In this document: positions 1-6,345 of the stretch, piece by piece | Numbering within the stretch: the first letter of the stretch is position 1 | How the letters are laid out: every line of letters begins with the position of its first letter | From: Chloroflexota bacterium | GTDB lineage: Bacteria; Chloroflexota; Anaerolineae; Promineifilales; Promineifilaceae | DNA: 6,823 nucleotides | NCBI GenBank assembly: GCA_003519205.1 | Contig: DOXE01000365.1 | Coordinates: 1 to 6,823 of the forward strand | Direction of reading: 5' to 3' | The notes under the pieces: model-generated | Databases searched by the model: none | Told to the model about the DNA's origin: nothing | The model's input: the letters and a program-made list of their open reading frames with translations, nothing else | Made by a program: the position numbers and the translations under genes

Positions 1-1
1 T

Positions 2-103
2 AATGACGACGGTCCAATTCGTCTTCCGACCAAAGATGAGGAAGAACGGGATTCTGAGAAAAAGACGAACGGCAACCAAGATGAGTCGGCAAATCAAGAT
101 TAG
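2..103 (+). CDS. C-terminal tail of a truncated CDS, probably histidine-phosphatase/phosphomutase family
   Basis: An open frame enters from the left edge and ends at TAG 101-103, giving 33 residues. The tail is hydrophilic and charged: 11 Asp/Glu and 5 Lys/Arg, many Asn/Gln, no hydrophobic core. It looks like a disordered C-terminal extension, and no catalytic motif lies inside the window. The identity is inferred from context only. In Actinobacteria the next two genes (DUF3090 and SCO1664 family) form a conserved trio with an MSMEG_4193-type member of the phosphoglycerate mutase/histidine phosphatase superfamily, which normally lies just upstream. A 75-bp gap separates this stop from the DUF3090 start. 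It could instead be an unrelated acidic-tailed protein, since 33 residues cannot settle the family. Confidence 0.5.
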   Translation, partial: NDDGPIRLPTKDEEERDSEKKTNGNQDESANQD

Positions 104-178
104 GCATCGTTATAAACGACATGGGTAGTAAATGACGAATTATAAGGGCGAGAATCGGGAAAAGGAAAAGGCACGACG

Positions 179-688
179 ATGACCCGCCATATCGAATTGA
201 ATCCAGTTTCACATTTGACGGTTGGCACAGTTGGAGAGCCCGGCCAACGTGTTTTTTATCTCCAGGGAAGTAAAGGTGCTGATCTTATCTCGCTCATCAT
301 TGAGAAACAGCAGGCCTCGATGTTGGCATCCAGCCTGGAGACTCTGTTGGAGGAATTAAGCGAAAAATATCCCAACGAAGAGGAAAGGGAGCCGATATGG
401 ACAGACATGCGCCTACGTGAACCCATTGAACCCCTTTTCCGGGTTGGCAATATGGGTCTAGGTTATAATGAAGAAATTGAGCGGATTGTCGTTGTCTCGT
501 ATGAGTTGGTGGAAGAAGATGAGGAGCCAAACGCCGTCAGTTTCTGGGCTACGAGGGCTCAAGCTCGGTCACTCGTCAAGCACGCCAATGATGTGGTAAA
601 GGCCGGAAGGCCAATTTGCGGAAATTGCGGTCAGCCGATTGACCCAGAAGGACACTTCTGCCCCAACAGAAATGGCCATGCTCGTTAA
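179..688 (+). CDS. DUF3090 family protein (TIGR03847-like), small putative zinc-binding protein
   Basis: This 169-residue protein matches the DUF3090 pattern by eye. It has the N-terminal motif GTVGEPGQRVFYLQ (16-29), EKQQ (42-45), the central FRVGNMGLGY (87-96), and a C-terminal AGRP followed by a short metal-binding-like cluster with Cys147, Cys150, His159 and Cys161. The length is near the family norm. No signal peptide or membrane segment is seen, so it is probably cytosolic. The biochemical role is unknown. In Actinobacteria and Chloroflexi the family sits between a histidine-phosphatase-like phosphomutase and a PI-kinase-like protein, suggesting an accessory or scaffold part in the same phosphate-transfer process (inference). 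The ATG at 179 is supported by a purine-rich AAGGAAAAGG (162-171) ending 7 nt upstream. The 3' end overlaps the next gene by 17 bp, which suggests translational coupling. Confidence 0.88.
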   Translation: MTRHIELNPVSHLTVGTVGEPGQRVFYLQGSKGADLISLIIEKQQASMLASSLETLLEELSEKYPNEEEREPIWTDMRLREPIEPLFRVGNMGLGYNEEIERIVVVSYELVEEDEEPNAVSFWATRAQARSLVKHANDVVKAGRPICGNCGQPIDPEGHFCPNRNGHAR

Positions 689-1403
689 TTCCAAGACCGC
701 AATCTTAAATATTCTCGAGAAAGGCCAATTGCAAATGGAAGGGCTTGTGCCCTGGGGATCTAACTACACCTTCCTGGTTCAGATTGCCCATGATTCGGGT
801 CAAGTAGCCGCGATATACAAGCCCAGCAAGGGCGAGCGACCACTTTGGGATTTCACTCGTGGCACCTTGTGTCTCCGAGAGCGGGCGGCATTTCTTACAA
901 GTGAGGTTCTTGGTTGGCAGGTGGTGCCACCGACGATATTGCGTGATGGCCCGCATGGCTGGGGTTCTTTGCAATATTATGTCGAGCATGATCCGCAAGA
1001 GCACTATTTAACCCTTCAAGGGCGTAGCGTTGATCAACTTCAGATCATTGCTCTCTTTGATGCGCTTATAAATAATGCAGATCGCAAGAGCGGCCATGTA
1101 TTATTAGGGATTGATGACCGGCTGTGGGCTATCGATCATGGCGTCTGTTTTCACGCAGATTACAAATTGCGAAGTGTGATTTGGGAGTTTGCCGGTGAGC
1201 CGATACCTGATCACATGAAGGCCAACTTGGTTACTTTTCAATCGTGGCTCTGCAATGGTAAGGATCCAGTTTATGCAGAGTTGAGTCAGTTGCTTGATCC
1301 ACGCGAATTGGATGCTCTCGGCTATCGGTTGCAGCGTCTTATAGAGAAGGGGATCTTTCCTTATCCTGGATCGGGCCGGCACTACCCATGGCCTCTCGTA
1401 TGA
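672..1403 (+). CDS. SCO1664 family protein (TIGR03843-like), PI3/4-kinase-like putative kinase
   Basis: This protein of 243 residues (from ATG 672) resembles the SCO1664 family, which has distant similarity to the phosphatidylinositol 3-/4-kinase fold. Visible kinase-like elements are GSNYTFL (29-35, glycine-loop position), YKPSKGERPLWDF (49-61) with Lys50 as the likely ATP-contacting lysine, NADRKSGH (135-142) with Asp137 as candidate catalytic Asp, and IDHG (154-157) with Asp155 as the metal-binding DFG-equivalent. All key acidic and basic positions are intact. The substrate is unknown: lipid, inositol-type small molecule or protein are all possible. There is no membrane segment. The start is uncertain: TTG 639, ATG 672 and ATG 678 are in frame. 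I chose 672 because homologous N-termini begin shortly before the ILNIL..GQ segment. None of the three has a well-spaced Shine-Dalgarno, so translation probably depends on termination of DUF3090. Confidence 0.86.
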   Translation: MAMLVNSKTAILNILEKGQLQMEGLVPWGSNYTFLVQIAHDSGQVAAIYKPSKGERPLWDFTRGTLCLRERAAFLTSEVLGWQVVPPTILRDGPHGWGSLQYYVEHDPQEHYLTLQGRSVDQLQIIALFDALINNADRKSGHVLLGIDDRLWAIDHGVCFHADYKLRSVIWEFAGEPIPDHMKANLVTFQSWLCNGKDPVYAELSQLLDPRELDALGYRLQRLIEKGIFPYPGSGRHYPWPLV

Positions 1404-1433
1404 GCTGACCATTTGTAACCATTTAATAACCTG

Positions 1434-2198
1434 ATGATGAAGGTTGAAGAGAAAATCCAGCGCACGTTAGAGATATTAACCGAGTCGAGACACGCCATTG
1501 CTTTAACCGGCGCTGGCATAAGTACGCCATCTGGGATTCCAGACTTCCGAAGTCCAAAATCGGGCCTTTGGAATAATGCCAACCCTTTCGAAGTCGCTTC
1601 TATCGCCTCCTTCAAACGGCAACCGCAGGATTTCTACGATTGGATTCATCCTATTGCTAAACTTGTATTGGAGGCTGAGCCTAATCCTGCCCATCTGGCT
1701 CTGGCTCAATTGGAAGACCAGGGATTTCTGAAGGCGATCATCACCCAAAATGTAGATATGTTGCATAGCCGGGCGGGATCTAAAACAGTTTTCGAAGTAC
1801 ACGGGCACTTGCGAGAAGCAACTTGTATGCGCTGCTATACAATTTACCCGGCAAAACCCGCCTGGTATCAATTCGTCGACACGGGCGATATCCCGCATTG
1901 CCGGGGATGCGGTGGCGTGTTGAAACCGAATGTGATCCTAATCGGAGAGCAGCTACCGGTTAGTGTGATGAACCAAGCTAAAAATCAGGCGCGGATTTGC
2001 GATATGATGATCGTCGTAGGCTCATCTTTGGAAATGGCGCCGGCCGGAGATCTACCAACGCTAGCTATTGAATCTGGTGCCCGGCTAGTCATCGTTAATT
2101 TTTCATCGACTTATATCGATGATCTGGCCGATGTCGTGATTCATGGTGATGTCGTCGATATCCTGCCCAGGATTGTAGCGAGCTTGAACAACCTATGA
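1434..2198 (+). CDS. NAD-dependent protein deacylase, Sir2 family (class U-like)
   Basis: This 254-residue sirtuin would remove acetyl or related acyl groups from lysines, consuming NAD+ and yielding nicotinamide and O-acyl-ADP-ribose. Its Rossmann-fold motifs are GAGIS (26-30), PDFRS (36-40), TQNVD (104-108), the catalytic His123 in VHGH, and GSSLEMAPAGDLP (196-208). The zinc ribbon is complete: Cys131, Cys134, Cys156 and Cys159. The segment FYDWI (67-71) lacks the Tyr-x-x-Arg pair that marks class III desuccinylases. The overall layout resembles the Thermotoga class U enzyme, so deacetylation is the likelier activity. The usual FGE motif before the LP pair reads IGE (170-172). The gene starts 30 bp after the SCO1664-like gene, with ATG codons at 1434 and 1437 and no clear Shine-Dalgarno. 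Its stop overlaps the kinase start by 4 bp, indicating cotranscription. The protein substrate is unknown. Confidence 0.95.
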   Translation: MMKVEEKIQRTLEILTESRHAIALTGAGISTPSGIPDFRSPKSGLWNNANPFEVASIASFKRQPQDFYDWIHPIAKLVLEAEPNPAHLALAQLEDQGFLKAIITQNVDMLHSRAGSKTVFEVHGHLREATCMRCYTIYPAKPAWYQFVDTGDIPHCRGCGGVLKPNVILIGEQLPVSVMNQAKNQARICDMMIVVGSSLEMAPAGDLPTLAIESGARLVIVNFSSTYIDDLADVVIHGDVVDILPRIVASLNNL

Positions 2199-3427
2199 TT
2201 CAAAGAAGTGATAAACCAAACACAGGGGAATTACGCCGGCAACTGGAAGTAATTAGCCAGGAGCGGCTTAAATTATTGGTTGAAATAAGTACGATACTGA
2301 GTTCAACTCTTGATCTCAAACAATTGTTAGATATGGTTATTGATACGGCTACCAATCTAACGAAAACCGAATATGCTTCTATTTTGCTGCTAGATCCATT
2401 GACTGGAAAATTGCATATTGCGGCTACCAGCGGTGCGATGTTGGTTGAAGATAACGTCGTCCCCTTGGATGGAAGCATGGCTGGTTGGATCGTGCATGAA
2501 GGGCAACCGTTGATCCTCGACGACGTTATCAAGGACGGCCGAGATTACGTTGACATTGAGAGTGCGGGACAATACATCACCCGGAATATGTTGGGCGTGC
2601 CAATGGTGACCAAAGGGCGCGTTATCGGCGCACTCGAAGTTATTAATAAACATGGCAAAGCCACTTACAGCCAGCAGGATACCGCCCTACTCCAAGCGCT
2701 GGCTTCGCAGGCAGCCGTAGCCATTGAGAATGCAAGGCTTTTCCAACAAACCGATCTAATATCTGAATTTATGCATGAGTTTAAGACCCCCTTGATGGCT
2801 CTGACCGCAGCGAGCGAATTGCTTTCTCGTGAGATATTGGACGATAATCAAAAAGAACTCATCAACATGATCCAACGTGAAACCTTGCGCTTATCCAAGA
2901 TGGCTCAAGACTTTCTAGACCTGGCGCGTCTAGAATCTGGAAGAGTTCGAATAAAATTTGAGCCGGTGGATCTTTCTGAACTTGTACGGGATGTCGTACG
3001 TTTACAAGATCCACAAGCGGCCGCTTATGGCATCACGATTTATTTTAGAGTAGCTCATTCGGTTCCCATCATTGACGGTGATTATGACCGCTTGAAACAA
3101 GTCTTATTGAATCTAACCAATAATGCCATCAAATATAATGTAGAGCAGGGCCGGGTTAGCATCGAAGTCAAGGATCACAACAGCGAGGTGATGATTGCTG
3201 TGGCCGATACAGGTCCAGGCATCCCAGAAGAGTATCAAGACCACCTTTTCGAACGATTCTATCGAATTCCGGATAAAGAAGGTTTCACTGCCGGGACCGG
3301 CCTAGGCTTGTCCATTTCGGCCAGGATTCTAAAAGAGCACGGTGGCCGGATAGAGGTCGAAAGTGAACTTGGGAAAGGAAGCATTTTCCGCTGTTACTTG
3401 CCCAAAGAGCGTCAAAAGTTGCCCTGA
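2195..3427 (+). CDS. Soluble GAF-domain sensor histidine kinase
   Basis: The 410-residue protein has a short N-terminal helix (about 10-40), a GAF sensory domain (about 40-183), a HisKA dimerisation/phosphoacceptor domain (about 187-250) and a HATPase_c domain (about 295-405). The H-box is FMHEFKTPL, with His194 as the autophosphorylation site. The N-box is NLTNNAIKYN (306-315), the G1 box DTGPGI (338-343), the F-box FERFYR (352-357) and the G2 box GTGLGLS (367-373). All boxes are intact, so it should be an active kinase. No transmembrane segment or signal peptide is present. A cytoplasmic ligand or redox-type signal sensed by the GAF domain is therefore likely (inference), but the ligand cannot be read from sequence. 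No receiver domain or response-regulator gene is nearby, so it is an orphan within this window. The ATG overlaps the sirtuin stop (ATGA), implying translational coupling. Confidence 0.95.
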   Translation: MIQRSDKPNTGELRRQLEVISQERLKLLVEISTILSSTLDLKQLLDMVIDTATNLTKTEYASILLLDPLTGKLHIAATSGAMLVEDNVVPLDGSMAGWIVHEGQPLILDDVIKDGRDYVDIESAGQYITRNMLGVPMVTKGRVIGALEVINKHGKATYSQQDTALLQALASQAAVAIENARLFQQTDLISEFMHEFKTPLMALTAASELLSREILDDNQKELINMIQRETLRLSKMAQDFLDLARLESGRVRIKFEPVDLSELVRDVVRLQDPQAAAYGITIYFRVAHSVPIIDGDYDRLKQVLLNLTNNAIKYNVEQGRVSIEVKDHNSEVMIAVADTGPGIPEEYQDHLFERFYRIPDKEGFTAGTGLGLSISARILKEHGGRIEVESELGKGSIFRCYLPKERQKLP

Positions 3428-3534
3428 CAGATTAACGCCAGACGGAACCTCTTTATCGGTCCATATCCCAGGTGGAGCCCGTTGTGTTGTTACGCTTACG
3501 GATGTTACCCAAGCTGTTACTTATGCTTTCTTTA

Positions 3535-3563
3535 TTGTTTGGCATTTATTGGTAAGATAATAT
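3535..3563 (+). promoter_or_regulatory. Candidate sigma70-type promoter for trxB
   Basis: TTGTTT (3535-3540) and TAATAT (3558-3563) are separated by 17 nt and lie about 40 nt before the trxB start. The hexamers match consensus at 3 of 6 and 4 of 6 positions, so this is only a candidate. It is the best placed pair in the 175-bp gap (3428-3602) between the kinase stop and trxB. The rest of that gap shows no gene, RNA or clear terminator hairpin. Confidence 0.3.
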
Positions 3564-3602
3564 TCTAGATATTGAACATTAAGCGTATAGAGAGAACGAT
3601 CA

Positions 3603-4529
3603 ATGGAAAAAGAACGTGTCGTCATTATTGGTTCTGGTCCGGCGGGCTTGACGGCCGCCCTATATACAGCCCGAGCCCAACTCAATCCCCTGGTAATTGT
3701 TGGCAACCAACTTGGTGGTCAGATCTCGATTACGGCTGAAGTAGAAAACTATCCTGGATTTCCCGATCCAGACCTCACCGGTCCTGAATTAGTCGATAAA
3801 ATGTACCGTCAAGCTGAGCGATTCGGTAGCCGTTACGAATATGATGAAGTGGTGGAGGTAGATTTCTCAAAGGGGTCACCCTTCTACATCAAAACCAACG
3901 GAAAAGAGTATGAGGCAGAATCAGTTATTGTCACGGCCGGGGCGTCGCCTCGTCGACTGGGTATACCTGGGGAAGATGAATTAATTGGCCGGGGTGTCAG
4001 CTTTTGCGCGACTTGCGATGGCTTTTTCTTTCGGGGTAAAGATGTCGTCGTCGTTGGCGGCGGTGACAGTGCCTTGGAAGAAGGTCTTTTCCTGACCAAA
4101 TTTGCCGAAAAGGTCCGGGTAATACACCGGCGTGATGAGCTCCGAGCTGGCCCGGCATTAACGAAACGGGCCTTTGCCAACGAGAAGATCGAGTTCATCT
4201 GGGATACTGTCGTAGACGAGATTAAGGGAAATGGCATGGTCACTGAGATAGATGTGACCAACGTCAAGACCCAGGAATCGAAACGGCTTAAAACGGATGG
4301 TGTATTTATTTATATTGGACACTATCCCAATAGTAAGTTCTTGGAAGGCCAATTAGCCATGGATGAACATGGCTATGTCATCGCCGACGAGAGAATGCGT
4401 ACCAGCGTAGATGGCGTTTTCGCTGCCGGGGAAATTCAAGACTCGATGTATCGACAGATAGCCACATCTGTTGGCCAGGGCTGTGCGGCCGCGATGCAAT
4501 GTGAAAAGTGGCTCAGCGAGCGTGAATGA
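3603..4529 (+). CDS. trxB: Thioredoxin reductase (NADPH), FAD-dependent
   Basis: This 308-residue protein is the standard length for low-Mr bacterial thioredoxin reductase, which passes electrons from NADPH via FAD and a CxxC disulfide to thioredoxin in the cytosol. The FAD-binding motif is GSGPAG (10-15), followed by LGGQ (37-40) and VENYPGF (47-53). The redox-active pair is Cys135/Cys138 in CATCDG. The NADPH domain shows GGGDSA (152-157) and HRRDELRA (175-182), where the arginines suit NADPH rather than NADH. The C-terminal FAD site is AAGEIQD (274-280) followed by RQIATSVGQGCAAA (284-297). Residue 277 is Glu where the well-studied enzymes have Asp (AAGD), a conservative change. The ATG at 3603 has only a weak purine stretch (GAGAGAACGA, 3590-3599) upstream. 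No thioredoxin gene is in the window, so the partner is encoded elsewhere. Confidence 0.97.
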   Translation: MEKERVVIIGSGPAGLTAALYTARAQLNPLVIVGNQLGGQISITAEVENYPGFPDPDLTGPELVDKMYRQAERFGSRYEYDEVVEVDFSKGSPFYIKTNGKEYEAESVIVTAGASPRRLGIPGEDELIGRGVSFCATCDGFFFRGKDVVVVGGGDSALEEGLFLTKFAEKVRVIHRRDELRAGPALTKRAFANEKIEFIWDTVVDEIKGNGMVTEIDVTNVKTQESKRLKTDGVFIYIGHYPNSKFLEGQLAMDEHGYVIADERMRTSVDGVFAAGEIQDSMYRQIATSVGQGCAAAMQCEKWLSERE

Positions 4530-4592
4530 TGAATTGGTTGGCCTGAGATGCCTTTGCTTTCACTTTTGGCTGAGGCTTGATCTCCATCTGTC

Positions 4593-5030
4593 ATGTGGCG
4601 TTTTGTAGTTGCACGCGTTTATTATATGTGGGGCAGCCTGCACCGCAATTTTGGTAACCGGAGCAGCTTTCAACGCGAGCACAATTATGCCATTCGACGT
4701 TTCACTCAAGCATACCAGTTAGACCCCTCTTTTCGACAGGCACGCCTCGATCGAGGCATCATTTTATATCGTGAAATGGGACGTCTCGACGAGGCGTTGG
4801 CCGATTTCGACGCACTCTTAGATGAAGATCCGGATTATGGACCTGCCCTTCTAAATCGGGCGATGATCGCTCAAGAACGGGGCCAATATGCCGAGGCGTT
4901 GGCCGATCTAGAGGCTTATCTTTCCTTATCCAACGAAAACGACGAGTATTGGTCCATTGCCAGTCGTACGGCTGTCCTTCTGAGAGAAGTCGTCGACGAA
5001 ATGCCGCCTCCCCAAGCACAGGATTCCTAA
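4593..5030 (+). CDS. Small tetratricopeptide repeat (TPR) protein
   Basis: A 145-residue protein made almost entirely of TPR helical hairpins. Two clear 34-residue units lie at 48-81 and 82-115, each with the pattern of Ala, Leu/Ala, Tyr or Gly, Ala-Leu and an acidic/proline end. A more degenerate unit precedes them at about 14-47 and ends in YQLDPSF. TPR proteins act as protein-protein interaction platforms, and the partner here is unknown. The N-terminus (MWRFVVARVYYMW) is aromatic and hydrophobic but too short and too charged for a confident signal peptide. It may form an amphipathic helix. The C-terminus (136-145) is proline/glutamine-rich. The gene starts 63 bp after trxB on the same strand and may be cotranscribed. 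No clear Shine-Dalgarno precedes ATG 4593; an in-frame ATG at 4626 is an alternative start. Confidence 0.85.
   Translation: MWRFVVARVYYMWGSLHRNFGNRSSFQREHNYAIRRFTQAYQLDPSFRQARLDRGIILYREMGRLDEALADFDALLDEDPDYGPALLNRAMIAQERGQYAEALADLEAYLSLSNENDEYWSIASRTAVLLREVVDEMPPPQAQDS
4744..4757. repeat. 14-bp perfect palindrome within the TPR gene
   Basis: GCCTCGATCGAGGC reads the same on both strands, with no spacer, and lies in the codons for RLDRGI of the first clear TPR unit. A palindrome of this length is mildly unusual for a window of this size but may be chance. It has no promoter context suggesting an operator. Confidence 0.5.
4790..4907 (+). repeat. Exact 16-nt direct repeat in phase with the TPR unit
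   Basis: CGAGGCGTTGGCCGAT occurs at 4790-4805 and again at 4892-4907. The copies are 102 nt apart, exactly one 34-codon TPR unit, and in the same reading frame. Both encode EALAD at the start of the second helix of adjacent repeats (residues 67-71 and 101-105). The identity at DNA level, including synonymous positions, suggests a relatively recent unit duplication or local gene conversion. Flanking codons have diverged. Confidence 0.75.
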
Positions 5031-5067
5031 AATCGCATTGGTAAAAGATGGTTTGGAGGTCGATAGG

Positions 5068-6345
5068 TCAGTTGGCTGTTAGGCCTGTAAGCGGTCCTGC
5101 TTCCTTTTGAAGATCCTCGAGAGACGTGATCGACGCCATCCGGTCCATAAACTGTCGCAAGCTCGAGCTCGAATCTCGAACGGTCAGGATAGCTGGGCCA
5201 ATCGGATCGTCTCCACCCTCGCCTGGCGTATCGGCATAGGCCCCGTAAAAGGCAAAATAGGCCTGGTTTAACTTGCGGATCCGGTATCCATTATCCCAGA
5301 AAAATTGCCGGCGTTCTTCCATATAAGCTTCTGCTTCTTCAACCTTTCCCTCGGCTAAGAGTTCGTCAACTCGATTTCGCGTCAAGGCCATCTCGGGCCT
5401 GAAGTCGAAAGATGGTGGTTCATTAGGATCGGATGATGGTGACTCCTCTTGCGGCTCTTCGGGTGGAGGAATAAATTCAGGGTAGAAGCGTTGGATCACC
5501 CGTTCACCCACTTCGTCGCCGAATATCGATGCCACTGTCTCATTCATCGTTCGCAAGGCCGGACTAGCAGCATAGCTGATACCTAATGGATGAAGCGTTA
5601 ACCAATGGTGGGCCCACTCGTGGGCGATAGTGTTCACTAAATAGTTAACGTCGCCAGTCTCGACTATCATGGCCGGGTAAAAACCAAGCCCGCCTATTGG
5701 TACGACCAGAGCAGAACGGTCGACAGTTTCATAAACTTCAGACTCAATTAATTCCCGCGTTGGCACAGATAAGCCATTTTCTAGGGGAATATTATGAATC
5801 TGCCGAATCTCCTCACGAGGTGAAACGATTAGTATGTTGGGAAGAGGTGTCATATGCATCTGAACTGGTGGTATTACACGGCCGAGCAATTCAAACCCCT
5901 CTTCTGCGATTACGATTGCTACTTGTTCCTGTAGGATCGATTCGGCTACTGGTTGAAGTTCGTCCATCTTAGACCGAAGCTGGGAGATTTCATTTAGCAG
6001 CTCGCGGGCAGCTTCTGCTGGTATATCTACTTCTGGATCGGAGTAGATAGCATTGACCTGCGACTCCAGGTGACGTACCTGGCCAACCAAATTGAGATAC
6101 TCCAGAACCAGATCCTTTCGCGTGTTCTCGCCCAGATAGGATTGTCCGCTTGCCAGAGAAGCCTCCCCTTTAGCCGCCAGGGCGTTTCCTTCCCAAATTA
6201 AAAAGTCAAAATAACGCTGGCCCAAGATTATGTCAATCTTATAACGCTCATCCTGGAATTCCGGCCATTCAGGTGCAGCCAGTATTATGAGGATCAGGGT
6301 GATCGCCAGCAGTTTTAAGGTGGTTAACAGACGTTTCCAGAACAT
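5068..6345 (-). CDS. Membrane-anchored putative zinc metalloprotease (gluzincin-like, HEWAHH)
   Basis: A 425-residue protein that I cannot assign to a named family. It begins with a Lys/Arg-containing stretch and a hydrophobic segment (about 10-24), which suits a signal anchor placing the rest outside the cytoplasmic membrane. Residues about 75-145 are rich in Leu, Glu and Gln and probably helical or coiled coil. The catalytic signature is HEWAHH (242-247), an HExxH zinc site with Glu243 as the general base. MNETVASIFGDE (267-278) follows, with Glu269 placed 22 residues after His246. This resembles the third-ligand NExxSDIFG region of thermolysin-type gluzincins. A Pro/Glu/Ser-rich linker (about 292-316) leads to a helical C-terminal part containing NRVDELLAEGKVEEAEAYME (324-343). 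The gene converges on the TPR gene with a 37-bp gap. Upstream it shares an AT-rich divergent region. Protease activity is inferred from motifs; the substrate is unknown. Confidence 0.8.
   Translation of the reverse strand: MFWKRLLTTLKLLAITLILIILAAPEWPEFQDERYKIDIILGQRYFDFLIWEGNALAAKGEASLASGQSYLGENTRKDLVLEYLNLVGQVRHLESQVNAIYSDPEVDIPAEAARELLNEISQLRSKMDELQPVAESILQEQVAIVIAEEGFELLGRVIPPVQMHMTPLPNILIVSPREEIRQIHNIPLENGLSVPTRELIESEVYETVDRSALVVPIGGLGFYPAMIVETGDVNYLVNTIAHEWAHHWLTLHPLGISYAASPALRTMNETVASIFGDEVGERVIQRFYPEFIPPPEEPQEESPSSDPNEPPSFDFRPEMALTRNRVDELLAEGKVEEAEAYMEERRQFFWDNGYRIRKLNQAYFAFYGAYADTPGEGGDDPIGPAILTVRDSSSSLRQFMDRMASITSLEDLQKEAGPLTGLTAN

Noticed and set aside
2103..2122. Inverted repeat TCATCGA / TCGATGA near the end of the sirtuin gene
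   Set aside because: Seven-bp arms are expected by chance, and it encodes the conserved sirtuin C-terminal region.
3015..3026. 12-bp palindrome AAGCGGCCGCTT in the kinase gene
   Set aside because: It is fully explained by coding sequence and short enough to be chance.
3363..3560. A 65-codon plus-strand open frame spanning the end of the kinase gene and the gap before trxB
   Set aside because: About a third lies in another frame of the kinase gene. It has no recognisable domain and no start signal, and the candidate trxB promoter lies at its end.
4354..4375. Inverted repeat TAGCCATG / CATGGCTA with a 6-nt loop inside trxB
   Set aside because: About one such 8-bp-arm repeat is expected by chance in a window of this size, and it is deep within coding sequence.
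4545..4584. Possible hairpin between trxB and the TPR gene (GAGATGCCT pairing with AGGC-TTG-ATCTC)
   Set aside because: The stem is short and interrupted by an asymmetric bulge, the loop is large and there is no T-run, so it is not called as a terminator.
5031..5067. Possible bidirectional terminator between the convergent TPR and metalloprotease genes
   Set aside because: The 37-bp gap shows no inverted repeat or T/A-run of terminator type.
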